64,000 nt of DNA, taken from assembly GCF_003226895.2 (NCBI RefSeq), contig NZ_PNJG02000003.1:124001-188000 (forward strand). Direction: 5' to 3'. The notes beneath the pieces are model-generated. The model was not told the origin of the DNA. It did not search any database and worked only from the letters and a program-made list of their open reading frames with translations. The DNA comes from Kocuria tytonis. Lineage in GTDB: Bacteria; Actinomycetota; Actinomycetes; Actinomycetales; Micrococcaceae. The position numbers were made by a program, and so were the translations under genes. Within the stretch, counting starts at the first letter, position 1. Each line of letters starts with the position of its first letter. Positions 17,820 through 27,165 of the stretch are shown in pieces.

Positions 17820-18626
17820 TCAGGACCGGGAGAGCGCCTTGGCCACCCGCTCGAAGTCACCGTCCGGGGCCTTGCCGCTGAGCACCACGGTGGAGTCCTT
17901 GAGCTGGCCCACCCACGCGGTGAACTCCTCCTGCTTGCCCGAGGCGTCGCGGTGGTGGAGCTTCCAAGTGACGCCGTCCACCGTCCGCTCACCCGTCTCG
18001 GGGATCAGCTGTGTGCGCTGGGCGAGCCACGTGGGGTTGGACTGCGCGGTCTGCACCATGTCCACCAGGTGGTAGTCGGGGGAGAGGTAGCCGACGTTCC
18101 ACAGGGGGACCCCGTCCTGGGACTTCTCGCTCCAGCGGGCGTAGTTGGCGCTCCAGCCGTCCCCGGGCTTCGGATCGGCCGGGGTGAAGGAGGCCTGGTC
18201 CTTCGCGAAGTGGGCTTCCTGGCTGACGTCGACGTTCGCCCGGTACGGCTGGGCGTCCGGCTTGGGCTGCAGCCACAGGAAGGGCAGCAGCAGCAGGATG
18301 AGCACGAGCATGGAGATCACCATGCCGCGGATGGGCGCGTTCAGGCGCGTGGCCTGCTTCTCGGTGATCTGGGGGACCGGCTGCCCCTCGGCGTCCGTCC
18401 CGGGCCCGGAGGTCGCGGGGTCCGCGTCCACGGTGTCCCGCGCGGGGTCGTCCTGACCGGAGGTGCCGTCCGCCCCGGTGGCCGCCCGGGACCCGCGCAC
18501 GGGATCCCCCGGCCCGCCGGAGGCGCTCGCGGCGGGGACCGCGGCGTCGTGCGCCGAGGAGCGCGCGCCGGGGGCGGAGCGGGAATCGTCGGGACCGGTG
18601 CCGGGTCCGGGGGCAGAAGAACTCAC
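17820..18626 (-). CDS. DUF4245 membrane-anchored protein
   Basis: 268 residues. A low-complexity Ser/Gly/Asp N-terminal region (1-100) is followed by one membrane helix [18 protein letters not shown] (about 106-123). An external domain follows with WSANYARW and VTWKLHHR, typical of DUF4245. Function is unknown. The family is usually encoded divergently next to glpX, as here. GTG start lies 6 nt after CACAAT on the minus strand, suggesting a leaderless message. Confidence 0.8.
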   Translation of the reverse strand: MSSSAPGPGTGPDDSRSAPGARSSAHDAAVPAASASGGPGDPVRGSRAATGADGTSGQDDPARDTVDADPATSGPGTDAEGQPVPQITEKQATRLNAPIRGMVISMLVLILLLLPFLWLQPKPDAQPYRANVDVSQEAHFAKDQASFTPADPKPGDGWSANYARWSEKSQDGVPLWNVGYLSPDYHLVDMVQTAQSNPTWLAQRTQLIPETGERTVDGVTWKLHHRDASGKQEEFTAWVGQLKDSTVVLSGKAPDGDFERVAKALSRS

Positions 18627-18632
18627 GCCCCC

Positions 18633-18638
18633 ATTGTG
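18633..18638 (-). promoter_or_regulatory. -10 hexamer, leaderless promoter of DUF4245 gene
   Basis: CACAAT, 6-nt spacer GGGGGC, GTG on the minus strand. Confidence 0.4.
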
Positions 18639-18678
18639 CCGTGCTCCCGGGGACCGGCCCAACCGGACGGGCCGGGGA

Positions 18679-18684
18679 TATGCT
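18679..18684 (+). promoter_or_regulatory. Possible -10 of glpX
   Basis: TATGCT, giving a leader of about 75-80 nt before the glpX GTG. Confidence 0.35.
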
Positions 18685-18763
18685 GGGGACACCCGTGGCG
18701 GTGCTCCCGGGTCCCTGCGAGCGGGGGCGGGGGCACGGCCGAAACTCGAAGGTGAGGAACAAC

Positions 18764-19771
18764 GTGGCAGAGACGACCCAGCAGGGTTCGGGAAATGTGG
18801 CCGACCGGAACTTGGCATTGGAATTGGTGCGCGTCACGGAGGCCGCCGCGATCGCGGGCGGTCACTGGGTGGGTGCCGGCGACAAGAACAGTGCGGACGG
18901 CGCGGCCGTGGACGCCATGCGCTCGTTCCTCTCCACCGTGGACTTCAACGGCACCGTGGTGATCGGCGAGGGCGAGAAGGACGAGGCGCCCATGCTGTTC
19001 AACGGCGAGCAGGTGGGCAGCGGCGCGGGCCCCGCCTCGGACGTGGCCGTGGACCCCATCGACGGCACCCGGCTGACCGCGCTGGGCATGAACAACGCGC
19101 TCGCGGTGATCGCGGTGGCGGACGGCGGCTCCATGTTCGACCCCTCCGCCGTGTTCTACATGGACAAGCTCGTGGTGGGCCCGGAGGCCGCGGACATGGT
19201 GGACCTGCGCCTGCCCGTGAAGCAGAACATCCACCTGGTGGCCAAGGCCAAGGGCGTGAAGCCCAACCAGGTCACCGTGTGCGTCCTGGACCGCCCCCGG
19301 CACCAGAAGCTCGTGGACGAGATCCGCGCCACCGGTGCCCGCACCCGCATGATCCTCGACGGGGACGTGGCCGGCGCCATCGCCGCGTGTCGCGAGGGCA
19401 CCGGGGTGGACATCATGATGGGCATCGGCGGCACCCCGGAGGGCATCGTCACGGCCTGCGCCGTCAAGGCCACCGGCGGCGTGATCCAGGGCCGTCTGGC
19501 CCCCACGGACGAGGCCGAGCGCCAGAAGGCGGAGGACGCCGGTCTGGACGTGGACCGCATCCTCACCACGGACGAGCTGGTCACCTCCGACAACTGCTTC
19601 TTCGCCGCCACCGGCATCACGGACGGCGACCTGCTGCGCGGCGTGCGCTACCGCGGCCGCACAATCACCACCCAGTCCATCGTGATGCGCTCGCGCTCCG
19701 GCACGGTGCGCATGGTGGAGGCCGAGCACCTGGCCAAGAAGTGGGAGAAGTACGAGCGGCTGCACGGCTGA
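18764..19771 (+). CDS. glpX: Fructose-1,6-bisphosphatase, class II
   Basis: Gluconeogenic phosphatase making fructose 6-phosphate, 335 residues. Metal/substrate motifs seen: [12 protein letters not shown] (about residues 65-76), DPIDGTRL (about 100-107), and the C-terminal [18 protein letters not shown]. The GTG at 18764 follows GTGAGGAACAAC, a good Shine-Dalgarno. It is divergent from DUF4245 and terminated by a very strong hairpin at 19792-19828. It is probably the main FBPase, since no class I enzyme is visible. Confidence 0.95.
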   Translation: MAETTQQGSGNVADRNLALELVRVTEAAAIAGGHWVGAGDKNSADGAAVDAMRSFLSTVDFNGTVVIGEGEKDEAPMLFNGEQVGSGAGPASDVAVDPIDGTRLTALGMNNALAVIAVADGGSMFDPSAVFYMDKLVVGPEAADMVDLRLPVKQNIHLVAKAKGVKPNQVTVCVLDRPRHQKLVDEIRATGARTRMILDGDVAGAIAACREGTGVDIMMGIGGTPEGIVTACAVKATGGVIQGRLAPTDEAERQKAEDAGLDVDRILTTDELVTSDNCFFAATGITDGDLLRGVRYRGRTITTQSIVMRSRSGTVRMVEAEHLAKKWEKYERLHG

Positions 19772-19791
19772 CCCACTCCTGACACGCACGG

Positions 19792-19828
19792 ACGCGCGTG
19801 CTCACCCGGTGCGGGTGAGCACGCGCGT
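19792..19828. terminator. Terminator hairpin of glpX
   Basis: 17-bp perfect arms ACGCGCGTGCTCACCCG/CGGGTGAGCACGCGCGT with loop GTG, followed by TCGTGTTTCG. Confidence 0.85.
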
Positions 19829-19842
19829 TCGTGTTTCGCGGC

Positions 19843-19848
19843 TAAGCT
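19843..19848 (+). promoter_or_regulatory. Possible -10 of the Fem-like gene
   Basis: TAAGCT just after the glpX hairpin, giving a leader of about 30 nt carrying GAGGAGAGG before the GTG at 19886. Confidence 0.4.
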
Positions 19849-19885
19849 GGGGCGCGGTCTGCAGGGCTTGAGGAGAGGAACCACC

Positions 19886-21346
19886 GTGGCGTTGAGCGTG
19901 TCCCCGTGCGGCAACCGGAAGACCTGGGACGCCCGGGTCCGTGTCACGGGCGGGCACCCGGACCTGCTCTGGGGGATCGGCGAGGCCGAGGCCCTGACCC
20001 GGGAGCACGTCAGGGTGGAACGGGTCGCCGTGGACCGCGGGGAGCAGACCGTGGGCTACGGGCAGCTGCTGGTCCTCACCGAGGGTTACCACACCGTGGT
20101 GGACGCCAAGTCCCTGCACGTGAAGAACCCCCGGGACCTCGTCACCGTGCTGGCGGCCCTGCAGGAGCACGCGCGGGACGCCCACCACGCCGCCGTGCTG
20201 CGCGCGAGCCCCGACACCCACGCCACCACCGAGCTCGCCGCCCAGCTCGGCGAGGCCGGCTACCGACGCCGGGACAGGCCCCGCCGCGGGGAGGCCGGCC
20301 CGCGTCACCTCGTGGTGCGCCTCGGGGAGACCGAGGGCGAGCTGTCCAAGCGGCTCTCGAGCGAGACGCTGCAGCGCTGCCGCGCCGGACTGCGGGACTC
20401 CGGGGTGCGCGTGCGCCGGGTGAACGCCGCGGACCGGGACCTCTCCCACGTGGGTCTGCGCACCCAGCACATCCGCGAGCTGCTGCGCGCCGTGGGTGAG
20501 AACTCGGTGTTCCTGGTGGCCACCGAACGCCCCGAGGACGGCCCGGAGACGGCGCTCGGGTACCTGTGGTTCGTGCACACGGGGGAGTCCGCCATGATCT
20601 ACCGCCTGGGCTTCACGGACCGCGCCCGGCAGCTCGGTGTGGACGACGCCCTGCTGCTCACCGGTCTCGTGCAGCTGCAGCAGCGCCAGGTGCACAGGGT
20701 GCTCGCCGGGGACCCGGACCAGCCGGGTCAGCCCATGGTGCTGCGCGAACTTGCCACGGAGGACATGGAGGTGCTGGGCACGTGGGAGTACCCGCTCGCG
20801 GGCGAGTTCCAGCTCGCGGGGCGGGCGGAGAAGACCCGGCGCAGGATCTTCGGCCGCCGGGGGCGCCGATCCGCCCCGGAGCAGCTGCTGCCCGATCCCA
20901 CCACGGCCAGCGGCACGGCGGACCGCGCCCCGGACCCGCAGCCCACCGCTGTGGAGCGGGACGACGCCGCTGCGGCACCGGTCACGCCCGTCGCCCCGGC
21001 GGTGGACGCGGACCCGGACCTGGTGCGTCCCGAGGAACGGGCCACACCGTCCGCCGGGGAGGCGCAGAGCACCGCGGACACCCCGGCGGACACGGGGCAC
21101 CGGCCCGGGAAGCGGACGCGCAGGCTGCTCCCGGTCCCCAGGATCACCCTGCCCGGTACGGACGGGAGGGCGCGGGACAACGCGCCGGCCCACGACGGCC
21201 GGGACGGGAACGCCACGGCGGATGCGGCGGCGTCGTCCGCACCGGACGGGGCCGATCGGGGAGGGAGCGGCAGCTCCTCCGCCACCCTGCTGGGCCGCGT
21301 CATGACCGAGGGCCGCGCGGCCGTGCGGGACGCAGCCCGCTGGTGA
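19886..21346 (+). CDS. Divergent FemAB/GNAT-fold-like protein with disordered C-terminus
   Basis: 486 residues. The first about 300 residues show features of Fem-type peptidoglycan bridge transferases: HPDLLWGIGEAEAL near residue 23 and a second domain with GYLWFVHTGESAMIYRLGFTDRARQLGVDDALLLTGL (about 225-260). The last about 170 residues are Ala/Pro/Asp/Arg-rich low complexity. I infer the fold; no catalytic residue can be named. GTG at 19886 with GAGGAGAGG upstream. A clear FemX-like gene lies 850 bp away on the other strand, suggesting two related envelope acyl/aminoacyl transferases at this locus. Confidence 0.6.
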   Translation: MALSVSPCGNRKTWDARVRVTGGHPDLLWGIGEAEALTREHVRVERVAVDRGEQTVGYGQLLVLTEGYHTVVDAKSLHVKNPRDLVTVLAALQEHARDAHHAAVLRASPDTHATTELAAQLGEAGYRRRDRPRRGEAGPRHLVVRLGETEGELSKRLSSETLQRCRAGLRDSGVRVRRVNAADRDLSHVGLRTQHIRELLRAVGENSVFLVATERPEDGPETALGYLWFVHTGESAMIYRLGFTDRARQLGVDDALLLTGLVQLQQRQVHRVLAGDPDQPGQPMVLRELATEDMEVLGTWEYPLAGEFQLAGRAEKTRRRIFGRRGRRSAPEQLLPDPTTASGTADRAPDPQPTAVERDDAAAAPVTPVAPAVDADPDLVRPEERATPSAGEAQSTADTPADTGHRPGKRTRRLLPVPRITLPGTDGRARDNAPAHDGRDGNATADAAASSAPDGADRGGSGSSSATLLGRVMTEGRAAVRDAARW

Positions 21347-21433
21347 CGGGCGCCCGGAACCGGCAGGGCGGGCAGCCGGACCGGCCGCCGAGCACGGGGT
21401 GATCCCCGGGTGCGCGGTGACCGCCGGTTCGCG

Positions 21434-22189
21434 CTAGCCGCGCCCCGACACGAGGTTCGCGGCGCGGGCGGTCAGCGACTGCGGCAGCAGCCCCACGATC
21501 CGCTCCAGCGCGTAGTAGGCGCGCGGGAACACGATCCGCGCACGCTTGGCATCCAGTGCCGCGAGGGAGGCCGCCACGAGATCGGCGGGCTTCGCGGAGC
21601 GGCCCATGTCGATGGCGGAGGCGTTGGCCACCTTGAAGAAGTCGGTGTCCACCGGGCCGGGATTGACGCTGAGCACGTGTACGCCGTGCTTGCGGGCCTC
21701 CGCGCCCACGGCCAGCGTGAACCGGTCCACGAAGGCCTTGGACGCGCTGTAGGTGGCCATGGACGGCAGCGGCTGCAGGCTCGCCACGGAGGCGATGTTG
21801 ATGATCGCGCCCCGGCGGGCCGCCGTCATGGAGCGCAGTGCGGCGTGGGTCAGGGTCATCAGCGCCCGCACGTTGACGGTGAGCTCCTCGAGCTCCCGGT
21901 CCAGGTCCAGGGTGGCGAACTCCCCGTGGGTGCCGAAGCCCGCGTTGTTGACCAGCAGGTCCACGGACCCGCTCTCCAGGACCGCCACGAGGGCGTCGAT
22001 GCCCTCCTGGGTCCCGAGGTCCGCGGCCACGGTCCGGGCGGTGCCCCCGGTGACGCTCCCGGACAGCTCCGTGAGCTTCTCCGTGCTGCGTCCCGTGAGG
22101 ACCAGCTCGTACCCCCGGTCGTGCAGGGCCTGGGTGAACGCGCGGCCGATGCCGCCGGTCGCGCCCGTGATGACGGCGGTGCGGGTCAT
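21434..22189 (-). CDS. SDR-family short-chain dehydrogenase
   Basis: 251 residues, NAD(P)-dependent oxidoreductase. Cofactor motif TGATGGIG (about residues 8-15), NNAGFG (about 85-90), catalytic Ser about 138 and YSASK (about 151-155). The ATG overlaps the stop of the FemX-like gene (ATGA, 22186-22189), so it is translated as the second cistron. The substrate is unknown; the operon suggests a lipid or cell-envelope metabolite. Confidence 0.88.
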   Translation of the reverse strand: MTRTAVITGATGGIGRAFTQALHDRGYELVLTGRSTEKLTELSGSVTGGTARTVAADLGTQEGIDALVAVLESGSVDLLVNNAGFGTHGEFATLDLDRELEELTVNVRALMTLTHAALRSMTAARRGAIINIASVASLQPLPSMATYSASKAFVDRFTLAVGAEARKHGVHVLSVNPGPVDTDFFKVANASAIDMGRSAKPADLVAASLAALDAKRARIVFPRAYYALERIVGLLPQSLTARAANLVSGRG

Positions 22190-23178
22190 GAGGTCTCCTT
22201 CGTGGTGTGCATCTCGCGCAGCTTCGTCTGCGCGGTGGACAGTGCTTCCCGGGCGGCCCGTGCGCCGCTGTAGACGGTGTAGCCGACCCGGGAGACGGGC
22301 AGGTCCCACGTGCCCGGGTAGGACACGGGCTCACCGCCGAACGACTTCTTGAACGCGGTGAAGCCGTGCCACTCGTGCTCGGGGCCCGCCCCCTCGGGAG
22401 CGGTGCCGAAGAGGTCGAACCACGTGAGGCCCTTCTCCTTGGCGTCCATGATCATGGTGACCACCAGGGGGATGCCCGCGGAGAGCTTGCGGTGCGCCCG
22501 GTCCATGGCCGCGTGGGCGTAGGTGCGGGTGTCCGGGGAGTCGTACACCAGGGACGCCGCAATGGGCTCGCCCTCGAGCTTCGCGAGGTAGAGGCTCGCG
22601 GCCCCCACCGGCATGAGGGACTCCGCGACCGCACGCAGGTAGTCGTCCTGCTGCCGGTGGAAGTTGCGGCGCTTCGCGGTGTCCTCCAGGAACGCCAGCA
22701 GGTACCGGATGTCCTGCGGGTCCTCGGAGCGCTCGATGCTGACACCCTTCTTGTGGATGTTGCGGTACAGGTTGCGGTTGGTGGACTTCATGTCCTTGAG
22801 CAGGTCCTTGGTGTCCCGGCGCAGGTCGATCACCTGGGTGTGCCCGGGCTGCACCTGGCGCGGGGAGCGCTTCAGGCCGCGTCGCCGCAGGGACGCCTCC
22901 GGGGTCTCGAGCCCGTCCACGGTGTGCCCGTTGACGGGCTCCACACGGACGAACCAGCAGCGGTGGGTCTTCGCCCGGGCCACGAGGTCCTCCAGCGCGC
23001 GGTCGAAGGCCTGCGGCGAGTCCGCCTCCGGGCCGTAGGGGCAGTAGAGGTACCGCCCCGCGCTGCCACCCTCCACGGTGGCGAGGTACCGCCACCCGGG
23101 GCCCGCCGCCTGGATCACCCGGTGTCCGATGCTTTGTTGAAACTGTGCCCACGCGGGGGACTGCAGGATATGTACCAC
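22186..23178 (-). CDS. FemX/FemAB-like lipid II aminoacyl (peptidyl) transferase
   Basis: About 330 residues. Two GNAT-like halves: HILQSPAWAQFQQSIGHRV at the N-terminus, the helix region STNRNLYRNIHKKGVSI (about 140-156), and the C-terminal EHEWHGFTAFKKSFGG. The family transfers an amino acid from aminoacyl-tRNA to the lipid II stem peptide at the inner membrane face. I chose the GTG at 23178, which sits 6 nt after TACAGT (leaderless). A GTG 21 bp upstream is possible but has no signal. First gene of a two-gene operon with the SDR. Confidence 0.85.
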   Translation of the reverse strand: MVHILQSPAWAQFQQSIGHRVIQAAGPGWRYLATVEGGSAGRYLYCPYGPEADSPQAFDRALEDLVARAKTHRCWFVRVEPVNGHTVDGLETPEASLRRRGLKRSPRQVQPGHTQVIDLRRDTKDLLKDMKSTNRNLYRNIHKKGVSIERSEDPQDIRYLLAFLEDTAKRRNFHRQQDDYLRAVAESLMPVGAASLYLAKLEGEPIAASLVYDSPDTRTYAHAAMDRAHRKLSAGIPLVVTMIMDAKEKGLTWFDLFGTAPEGAGPEHEWHGFTAFKKSFGGEPVSYPGTWDLPVSRVGYTVYSGARAAREALSTAQTKLREMHTTKETS

Positions 23179-23184
23179 GGCTCC

Positions 23185-23190
23185 ACTGTA
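23185..23190 (-). promoter_or_regulatory. -10 hexamer, leaderless promoter of FemX-like gene
   Basis: TACAGT, 6-nt spacer GGAGCC, GTG on the minus strand. Confidence 0.55.
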
Positions 23191-23229
23191 CCGGTGCACG
23201 CGGCGGGGCCGCCCCGTCCGGGCGCATCC

Positions 23230-24954
23230 CTAGGGCACCGAGCACGTCCCGTTCGGGGACAGCTTCTCCTCGGTGGGGACCTGCAGCGCCGCGGGAACCA
23301 CCGCTGCGGTCCCGATCCCGGGCCCGCCGCCGATCACAGCCGCGCCGCCCGTGTGCGCGGTGCCGCCCCCGGTGGCCTCGCGCGCGCCGTGGGCCACGGT
23401 GCGGGAGGTCGACGACGCCGCGGCGCCGCCATCCGCGGACGCGGCCCGGGCGTCGTCGCCGTTCGCCTTCTCCAGCACGCCCGCGAGATCGGACCGGAAC
23501 GTCTCGTAGTCCGGGTAGGTGGGGAAGGACTGGTCGTAGTAGGGCGGGCCGGCGGCGTACGCGGTGAGCTCGTGGTGCTGGGCCTTGGTGGCCACGGTGA
23601 CCAGGGAGCCGATCGAGGCCTGGGGGATGTCCGTCTCCAGGATCCGCTGCCCGGAGCTGGCGAGGTCGTCGAACTTGGTGGCCACGGTGACCGGGTTGAG
23701 CTGGGCGAGCATCGCGGCCTGCACGCAGCGCTGGCGGGCCTGGCGGTCGTAGTCCGTGGCGCCCTCGCGGGAACGGGCGTACCACAGGGCGTGGTAGCCG
23801 TCCATGTGCTGGGTGCCCGGTTCGATCCACCCCAGGATCGGGTTCTTCTCGCCGGTGTCCAGATTGGTGCCGCCGCCCATGGGGACGCGGCCGCCCACGT
23901 TCAGGTCGATCCCGCCCAGGGCGTCCACCAGGGAGGCGAAGCCGTCCATGTCGATGAGCGCGTACGCCTGGATCTTGAGACCGGTGACACCCTCGGCGGC
24001 CTCCTTGGTGGCCTGCGCCCCGGGGTCCGCGACACCCTCGTACAGGTCCTTGTGGTTCTGCATGGTGTCCGTGTAGATGGCGTTCATGATGCACTCGTCC
24101 CCGCAGTCGAAGCCCTCCGGGTACACGGAGTGCAGGGGGGAGTCGTCCGGGAACGGGACGTTCTGCAGGTTGCGCGGGATGGACACCGTGACGGTCTGCC
24201 CGGACGAGGCGTCGATGCTCAGCACGGTCATGGAGTCCGGGCGGCGGCCCTCGCGGTCCTCGCCGGCGTCACCGCCCATGAGCAGGATGTTGTAGCGCCC
24301 CTCGGACGGGGCGAACGGCATTCCTCCGCCGAAGATCCCGGACACCGCGTGCCGGGCCACGGAGACGAGGTGGGCCGCGTACCCGAGCCCGCCGCCCGTC
24401 ACGAGCATCGCGAGCACGGTGGCGACGACCACCCCGCGGCGCACCCCGTCCGTGAGCATGCCCGGTCTGACGATGCGCAGGGTGTCGAACCACAGCAGCA
24501 CCCAGCCGACGGCCAGGGCCACGAGTCCGTACATGAGCAGCGCGGAGGTGATGCCGTTGGTCAGCAGCCACACCAGCGCCGTGCGCCACACGAACCACAG
24601 CAGCAGGGCCAGCACGATCAGCCCCCACACCACGGCGGTGATGCGCACGGCGATCCGTCCGATGCCGCGCCGGCCCGCGACCAGCTGGGCGGAGCCGGGG
24701 ACCAGCAGCGTGGCGCCCAGCAGCCACCACGCACGCCTGGTGCGGGTGGCGGGGGCGGCGAAGCGGGGGTTCCTGAGCGGCTCACCCACGCGGGAGCGGG
24801 CGCGGCGCGGTCCCTCGTCCGGATGGCGCGCGGCACTCGCGCCCGCGAACCGCTCCTCGGGCTGCCCCGAGGAGTCCGGGGCGACCCGTTCGTAGGCCCG
24901 GGTAGCCGTGGGGTGGGGGGTGTCCGCCTCGGGGCGGTCGGTGGATCCGTTCAC
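23230..24954 (-). CDS. LytR-CpsA-Psr (LCP) family cell-wall glycopolymer ligase
   Basis: 574 residues. Cytosolic Arg/Pro-rich N-terminus, then about four membrane helices (about residues 75-200). The extracellular LCP domain has Arg/Asp motifs seen as GRYNILLMGGDAGEDREGRRPDSMTV-type positions (about 218-245), RNLQNVPFP, and WYARSREGATDYDRQARQRCV (about 390-410). A Ser/Ala/Gly-rich tail ends in CSVP. LCP proteins attach teichoic-acid-like polymers or arabinogalactan to peptidoglycan. The GTG at 24954 has GGAG 6 nt upstream; a TTG 6 bp earlier abuts the GGAG and is unlikely. CACAAT near 25058 may be its -10. Confidence 0.88.
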   Translation of the reverse strand: MNGSTDRPEADTPHPTATRAYERVAPDSSGQPEERFAGASAARHPDEGPRRARSRVGEPLRNPRFAAPATRTRRAWWLLGATLLVPGSAQLVAGRRGIGRIAVRITAVVWGLIVLALLLWFVWRTALVWLLTNGITSALLMYGLVALAVGWVLLWFDTLRIVRPGMLTDGVRRGVVVATVLAMLVTGGGLGYAAHLVSVARHAVSGIFGGGMPFAPSEGRYNILLMGGDAGEDREGRRPDSMTVLSIDASSGQTVTVSIPRNLQNVPFPDDSPLHSVYPEGFDCGDECIMNAIYTDTMQNHKDLYEGVADPGAQATKEAAEGVTGLKIQAYALIDMDGFASLVDALGGIDLNVGGRVPMGGGTNLDTGEKNPILGWIEPGTQHMDGYHALWYARSREGATDYDRQARQRCVQAAMLAQLNPVTVATKFDDLASSGQRILETDIPQASIGSLVTVATKAQHHELTAYAAGPPYYDQSFPTYPDYETFRSDLAGVLEKANGDDARAASADGGAAASSTSRTVAHGAREATGGGTAHTGGAAVIGGGPGIGTAAVVPAALQVPTEEKLSPNGTCSVP

Positions 24955-25017
24955 GTGCAACTCCGTGCGAATGGGGAAGTCGGTGTTGCGGGGGGCCGTG
25001 GGTGGCGGCCCCGCCGG

Positions 25018-25050
25018 GTCGGGGCGCGGCCGTCACCGGCCGACCCCGAC
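25018..25050. terminator. Possible terminator hairpin downstream of purK-purE fusion
   Basis: GTCGGGG/CCCCGAC outer arms with inner CGGCCG/CGGCCG pairing. It is about 150 bp past the fusion gene stop and just upstream of the LCP gene. Confidence 0.45.
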
Positions 25051-25203
25051 GCGCTCATTGTGTCCCCTCCACCTGGGTCCGGGCCGACAGCCCGCCAGGC
25101 GTGGGAGGGACGGCCACCGGGTGCCGCGCGCGGCCCCACCGGGGGCGGAGACCACCCGGGTGGGCCGGGGCGCGCGGGAGTGACCGGGGTAAGGAGTGGC
25201 GGC

Positions 25204-26991
25204 TCAGTCCTGGGAGTCGGCTCCGCGGGAGACGGTGTCCCGCAGCGCGGAGCCCTTGCGGTGGGCGGCCTCGGCGAGCTCGGCCGCGAACTCCCGCAGC
25301 CGCTCGCGCAGCTCCCGCCCGGCGACGTCCGGGGCGGAGCCCAGCACGCGCGCGGCGAGCAGACCGGCGTTGCGCGCGCCGTTGATCGACACCGTGGCCA
25401 CGGGGACGCCCGCCGGCATCTGCACGATGGACAGCAGGGAGTCCATGCCGTCCAGGGTCTTCAGGGCCACCGGGACGCCGATCACGGGCAGCGGGGTCAC
25501 GGAGGCGAGCATGCCGGGAAGGTGCGCGGCCCCGCCGGCACCGGCGATCACCACGCGCAGTCCGCGCTCGTGGGCGGTGCGGCCGTACTCGAGCATCTCC
25601 GCGGGCATCCGGTGCGCGGACACCACGTCCGCCTCGTACGGGATGCCGAGCTCCTCCAGCGCCTCGGCGGCGGCGCGCATGGTGGCCCAGTCGGAGTCCG
25701 AGCCCATCACGAGGCCCACGAGCGGCGCCTCGGACTGGGCGGCGGGCACGGCGCCCCACGGTGCGTCCACGGCGCGGGCGGTGAGGTCCGCGGATCCGGG
25801 GTGGTCCCCGCCGTCGCGCACGATGGCCGCCGCGTGCGTGGCGATCCGACGCAGCCGCTGCACCTCGTGGGTGCTGCCCACCGCGTTCACGTGCCCGATC
25901 TTGCGCCCGGGACGCACGGACTTGCCGTAGGTGTGGATCTTGGCGCGCGGTTCGGCCGCCATGGCCTCGGGGTAGGCCGCGAAGAGGTCCTGGTTCTCTT
26001 CGCCCAGCACGTTCTTCATCACGGCGGCGCCCGCCACGGGGTCGGTGCCGCCCAGGGGCCAGTCCAGGACCGCGCGCAGGTGCTGCTCGAACTGCCCTGT
26101 GACGGCGCCGTCCATGCTCCAGTGCCCCGAGTTGTGGGGGCGCATGGCCAGCTCGTTGACCGCGAAGCCGGCCTCCGTGCCGGGGGTCTCGAACAGCTCC
26201 ACGGCCATCACACCGGTCACGCCGAGGTCCTGGGCCAGCCGGATCGCGGCCTCGCGCGCCGCGCGCCCGATCTCGGGGTCCAGTCCCGGAGCGGGGGCGA
26301 TCACCTCGTCGCACACGCCGTCCACCTGGATGGACTCCACCACGGGCCACGCCACGGTCTCACCGGAGGGGCGGCGGGCCACCATCGCGGAGAGCTCGCG
26401 GCTGAAGGGCACGGCCTCCTCCGCGAGCAGTCCCTGACCGGTGTCCGCCGAGCGGCTGCGCTCGAACCACTGGGCGGCGGTGCCGCTCTGCGCGGCGTGC
26501 GGGTCGTCCACCGTCAGGACACCCTTGCCGTCGTAGCCGCCGCGCGGGGTCTTGAGCACCACCGGCCAGCCCACGCGCTCGCCGAAGGCCACGAGCTCCT
26601 CGGGGGAGCGGACCTCCGCCCACTGCGGATTGGGCAGGCCGAGCTTCTCGACGGCGCGGCGCATCACCAGCTTGTCCTGCGCGTGCTGCAGCGCGTCCGG
26701 GCCGGGACGCACCGCAACACCTTGCACCTCGAGCGCGCGCAGGTGCTCCGTGGGGACGTGCTCGTGGTCGAAGGTGAGGACGTCCACCTCCGCGGCGAAC
26801 CGCCGGAGGGCCGCCAGCTCCGTGTAGTCGCCCGTGGGGGCGGTGCGGACGGCCGGGACCGCGCTCACCTCGGGACCCTCCGCGAGGACTCGGAGTTCCA
26901 CGCCGAGCGCGGTGGCTGCGGGGGCCATCATGCGGGCGAGCTGCCCACCGCCCACGACGCCGATGACAGGACCGGTAACGGGAGAATTCAC
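25204..26991 (-). CDS. Fused PurK-PurE: N5-CAIR synthetase and N5-CAIR mutase
   Basis: 595 residues in one uninterrupted frame. Residues 1 to about 400 are PurK: ATP-grasp protein opening [18 protein letters not shown], with [13 protein letters not shown] and [13 protein letters not shown]. Residues about 425-580 are Pur[26 protein letters not shown] and [14 protein letters not shown]. Together they carry out the two steps from AIR to CAIR in purine synthesis. A linker of about 25 residues joins them. The GTG start lies 6 nt after TAACCT (leaderless). Fusion in this order is the arrangement of fungal Ade2; most bacteria have separate neighbouring genes. It is divergent from gtrA. Confidence 0.92.
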   Translation of the reverse strand: MNSPVTGPVIGVVGGGQLARMMAPAATALGVELRVLAEGPEVSAVPAVRTAPTGDYTELAALRRFAAEVDVLTFDHEHVPTEHLRALEVQGVAVRPGPDALQHAQDKLVMRRAVEKLGLPNPQWAEVRSPEELVAFGERVGWPVVLKTPRGGYDGKGVLTVDDPHAAQSGTAAQWFERSRSADTGQGLLAEEAVPFSRELSAMVARRPSGETVAWPVVESIQVDGVCDEVIAPAPGLDPEIGRAAREAAIRLAQDLGVTGVMAVELFETPGTEAGFAVNELAMRPHNSGHWSMDGAVTGQFEQHLRAVLDWPLGGTDPVAGAAVMKNVLGEENQDLFAAYPEAMAAEPRAKIHTYGKSVRPGRKIGHVNAVGSTHEVQRLRRIATHAAAIVRDGGDHPGSADLTARAVDAPWGAVPAAQSEAPLVGLVMGSDSDWATMRAAAEALEELGIPYEADVVSAHRMPAEMLEYGRTAHERGLRVVIAGAGGAAHLPGMLASVTPLPVIGVPVALKTLDGMDSLLSIVQMPAGVPVATVSINGARNAGLLAARVLGSAPDVAGRELRERLREFAAELAEAAHRKGSALRDTVSRGADSQD

Positions 26992-26997
26992 CGCCCC

Positions 26998-27003
26998 AGG
27001 TTA
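26998..27003 (-). promoter_or_regulatory. -10 hexamer, leaderless promoter of purK-purE fusion
   Basis: TAACCT, 6-nt spacer GGGGCG, GTG on the minus strand. Confidence 0.55.
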
Positions 27004-27165
27004 GCGTCACAGCGGACGCCCAGTCATGTCGGAGTACCATGCAGTGAATTGTTCGGCGGTCCCTGCCGCGCCCGGACACCCCGGTGGTTTCCGTGGCCGC
27101 GGGGCATGTCCTGACGGACCTCCGGCCGGTCCGCCTTCCCCGATGAGCAGAGTGAGAACGAATCC

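Noticed and set aside
23178-23199. Upstream GTG (23199) as FemX start
   Set aside because: The downstream GTG has TACAGT at exactly 6 nt, the pattern seen at many other genes; the upstream GTG would lie before the transcription start.
22207-27114. Very long plus-strand open frame (over 1600 codons) opposite the SDR, FemX, LCP and PurK-PurE genes
   Set aside because: It is antisense to well-recognised proteins, its translation is low-complexity Gly/His/Arg/Val, and it has no start signal. It arises from high third-position GC.
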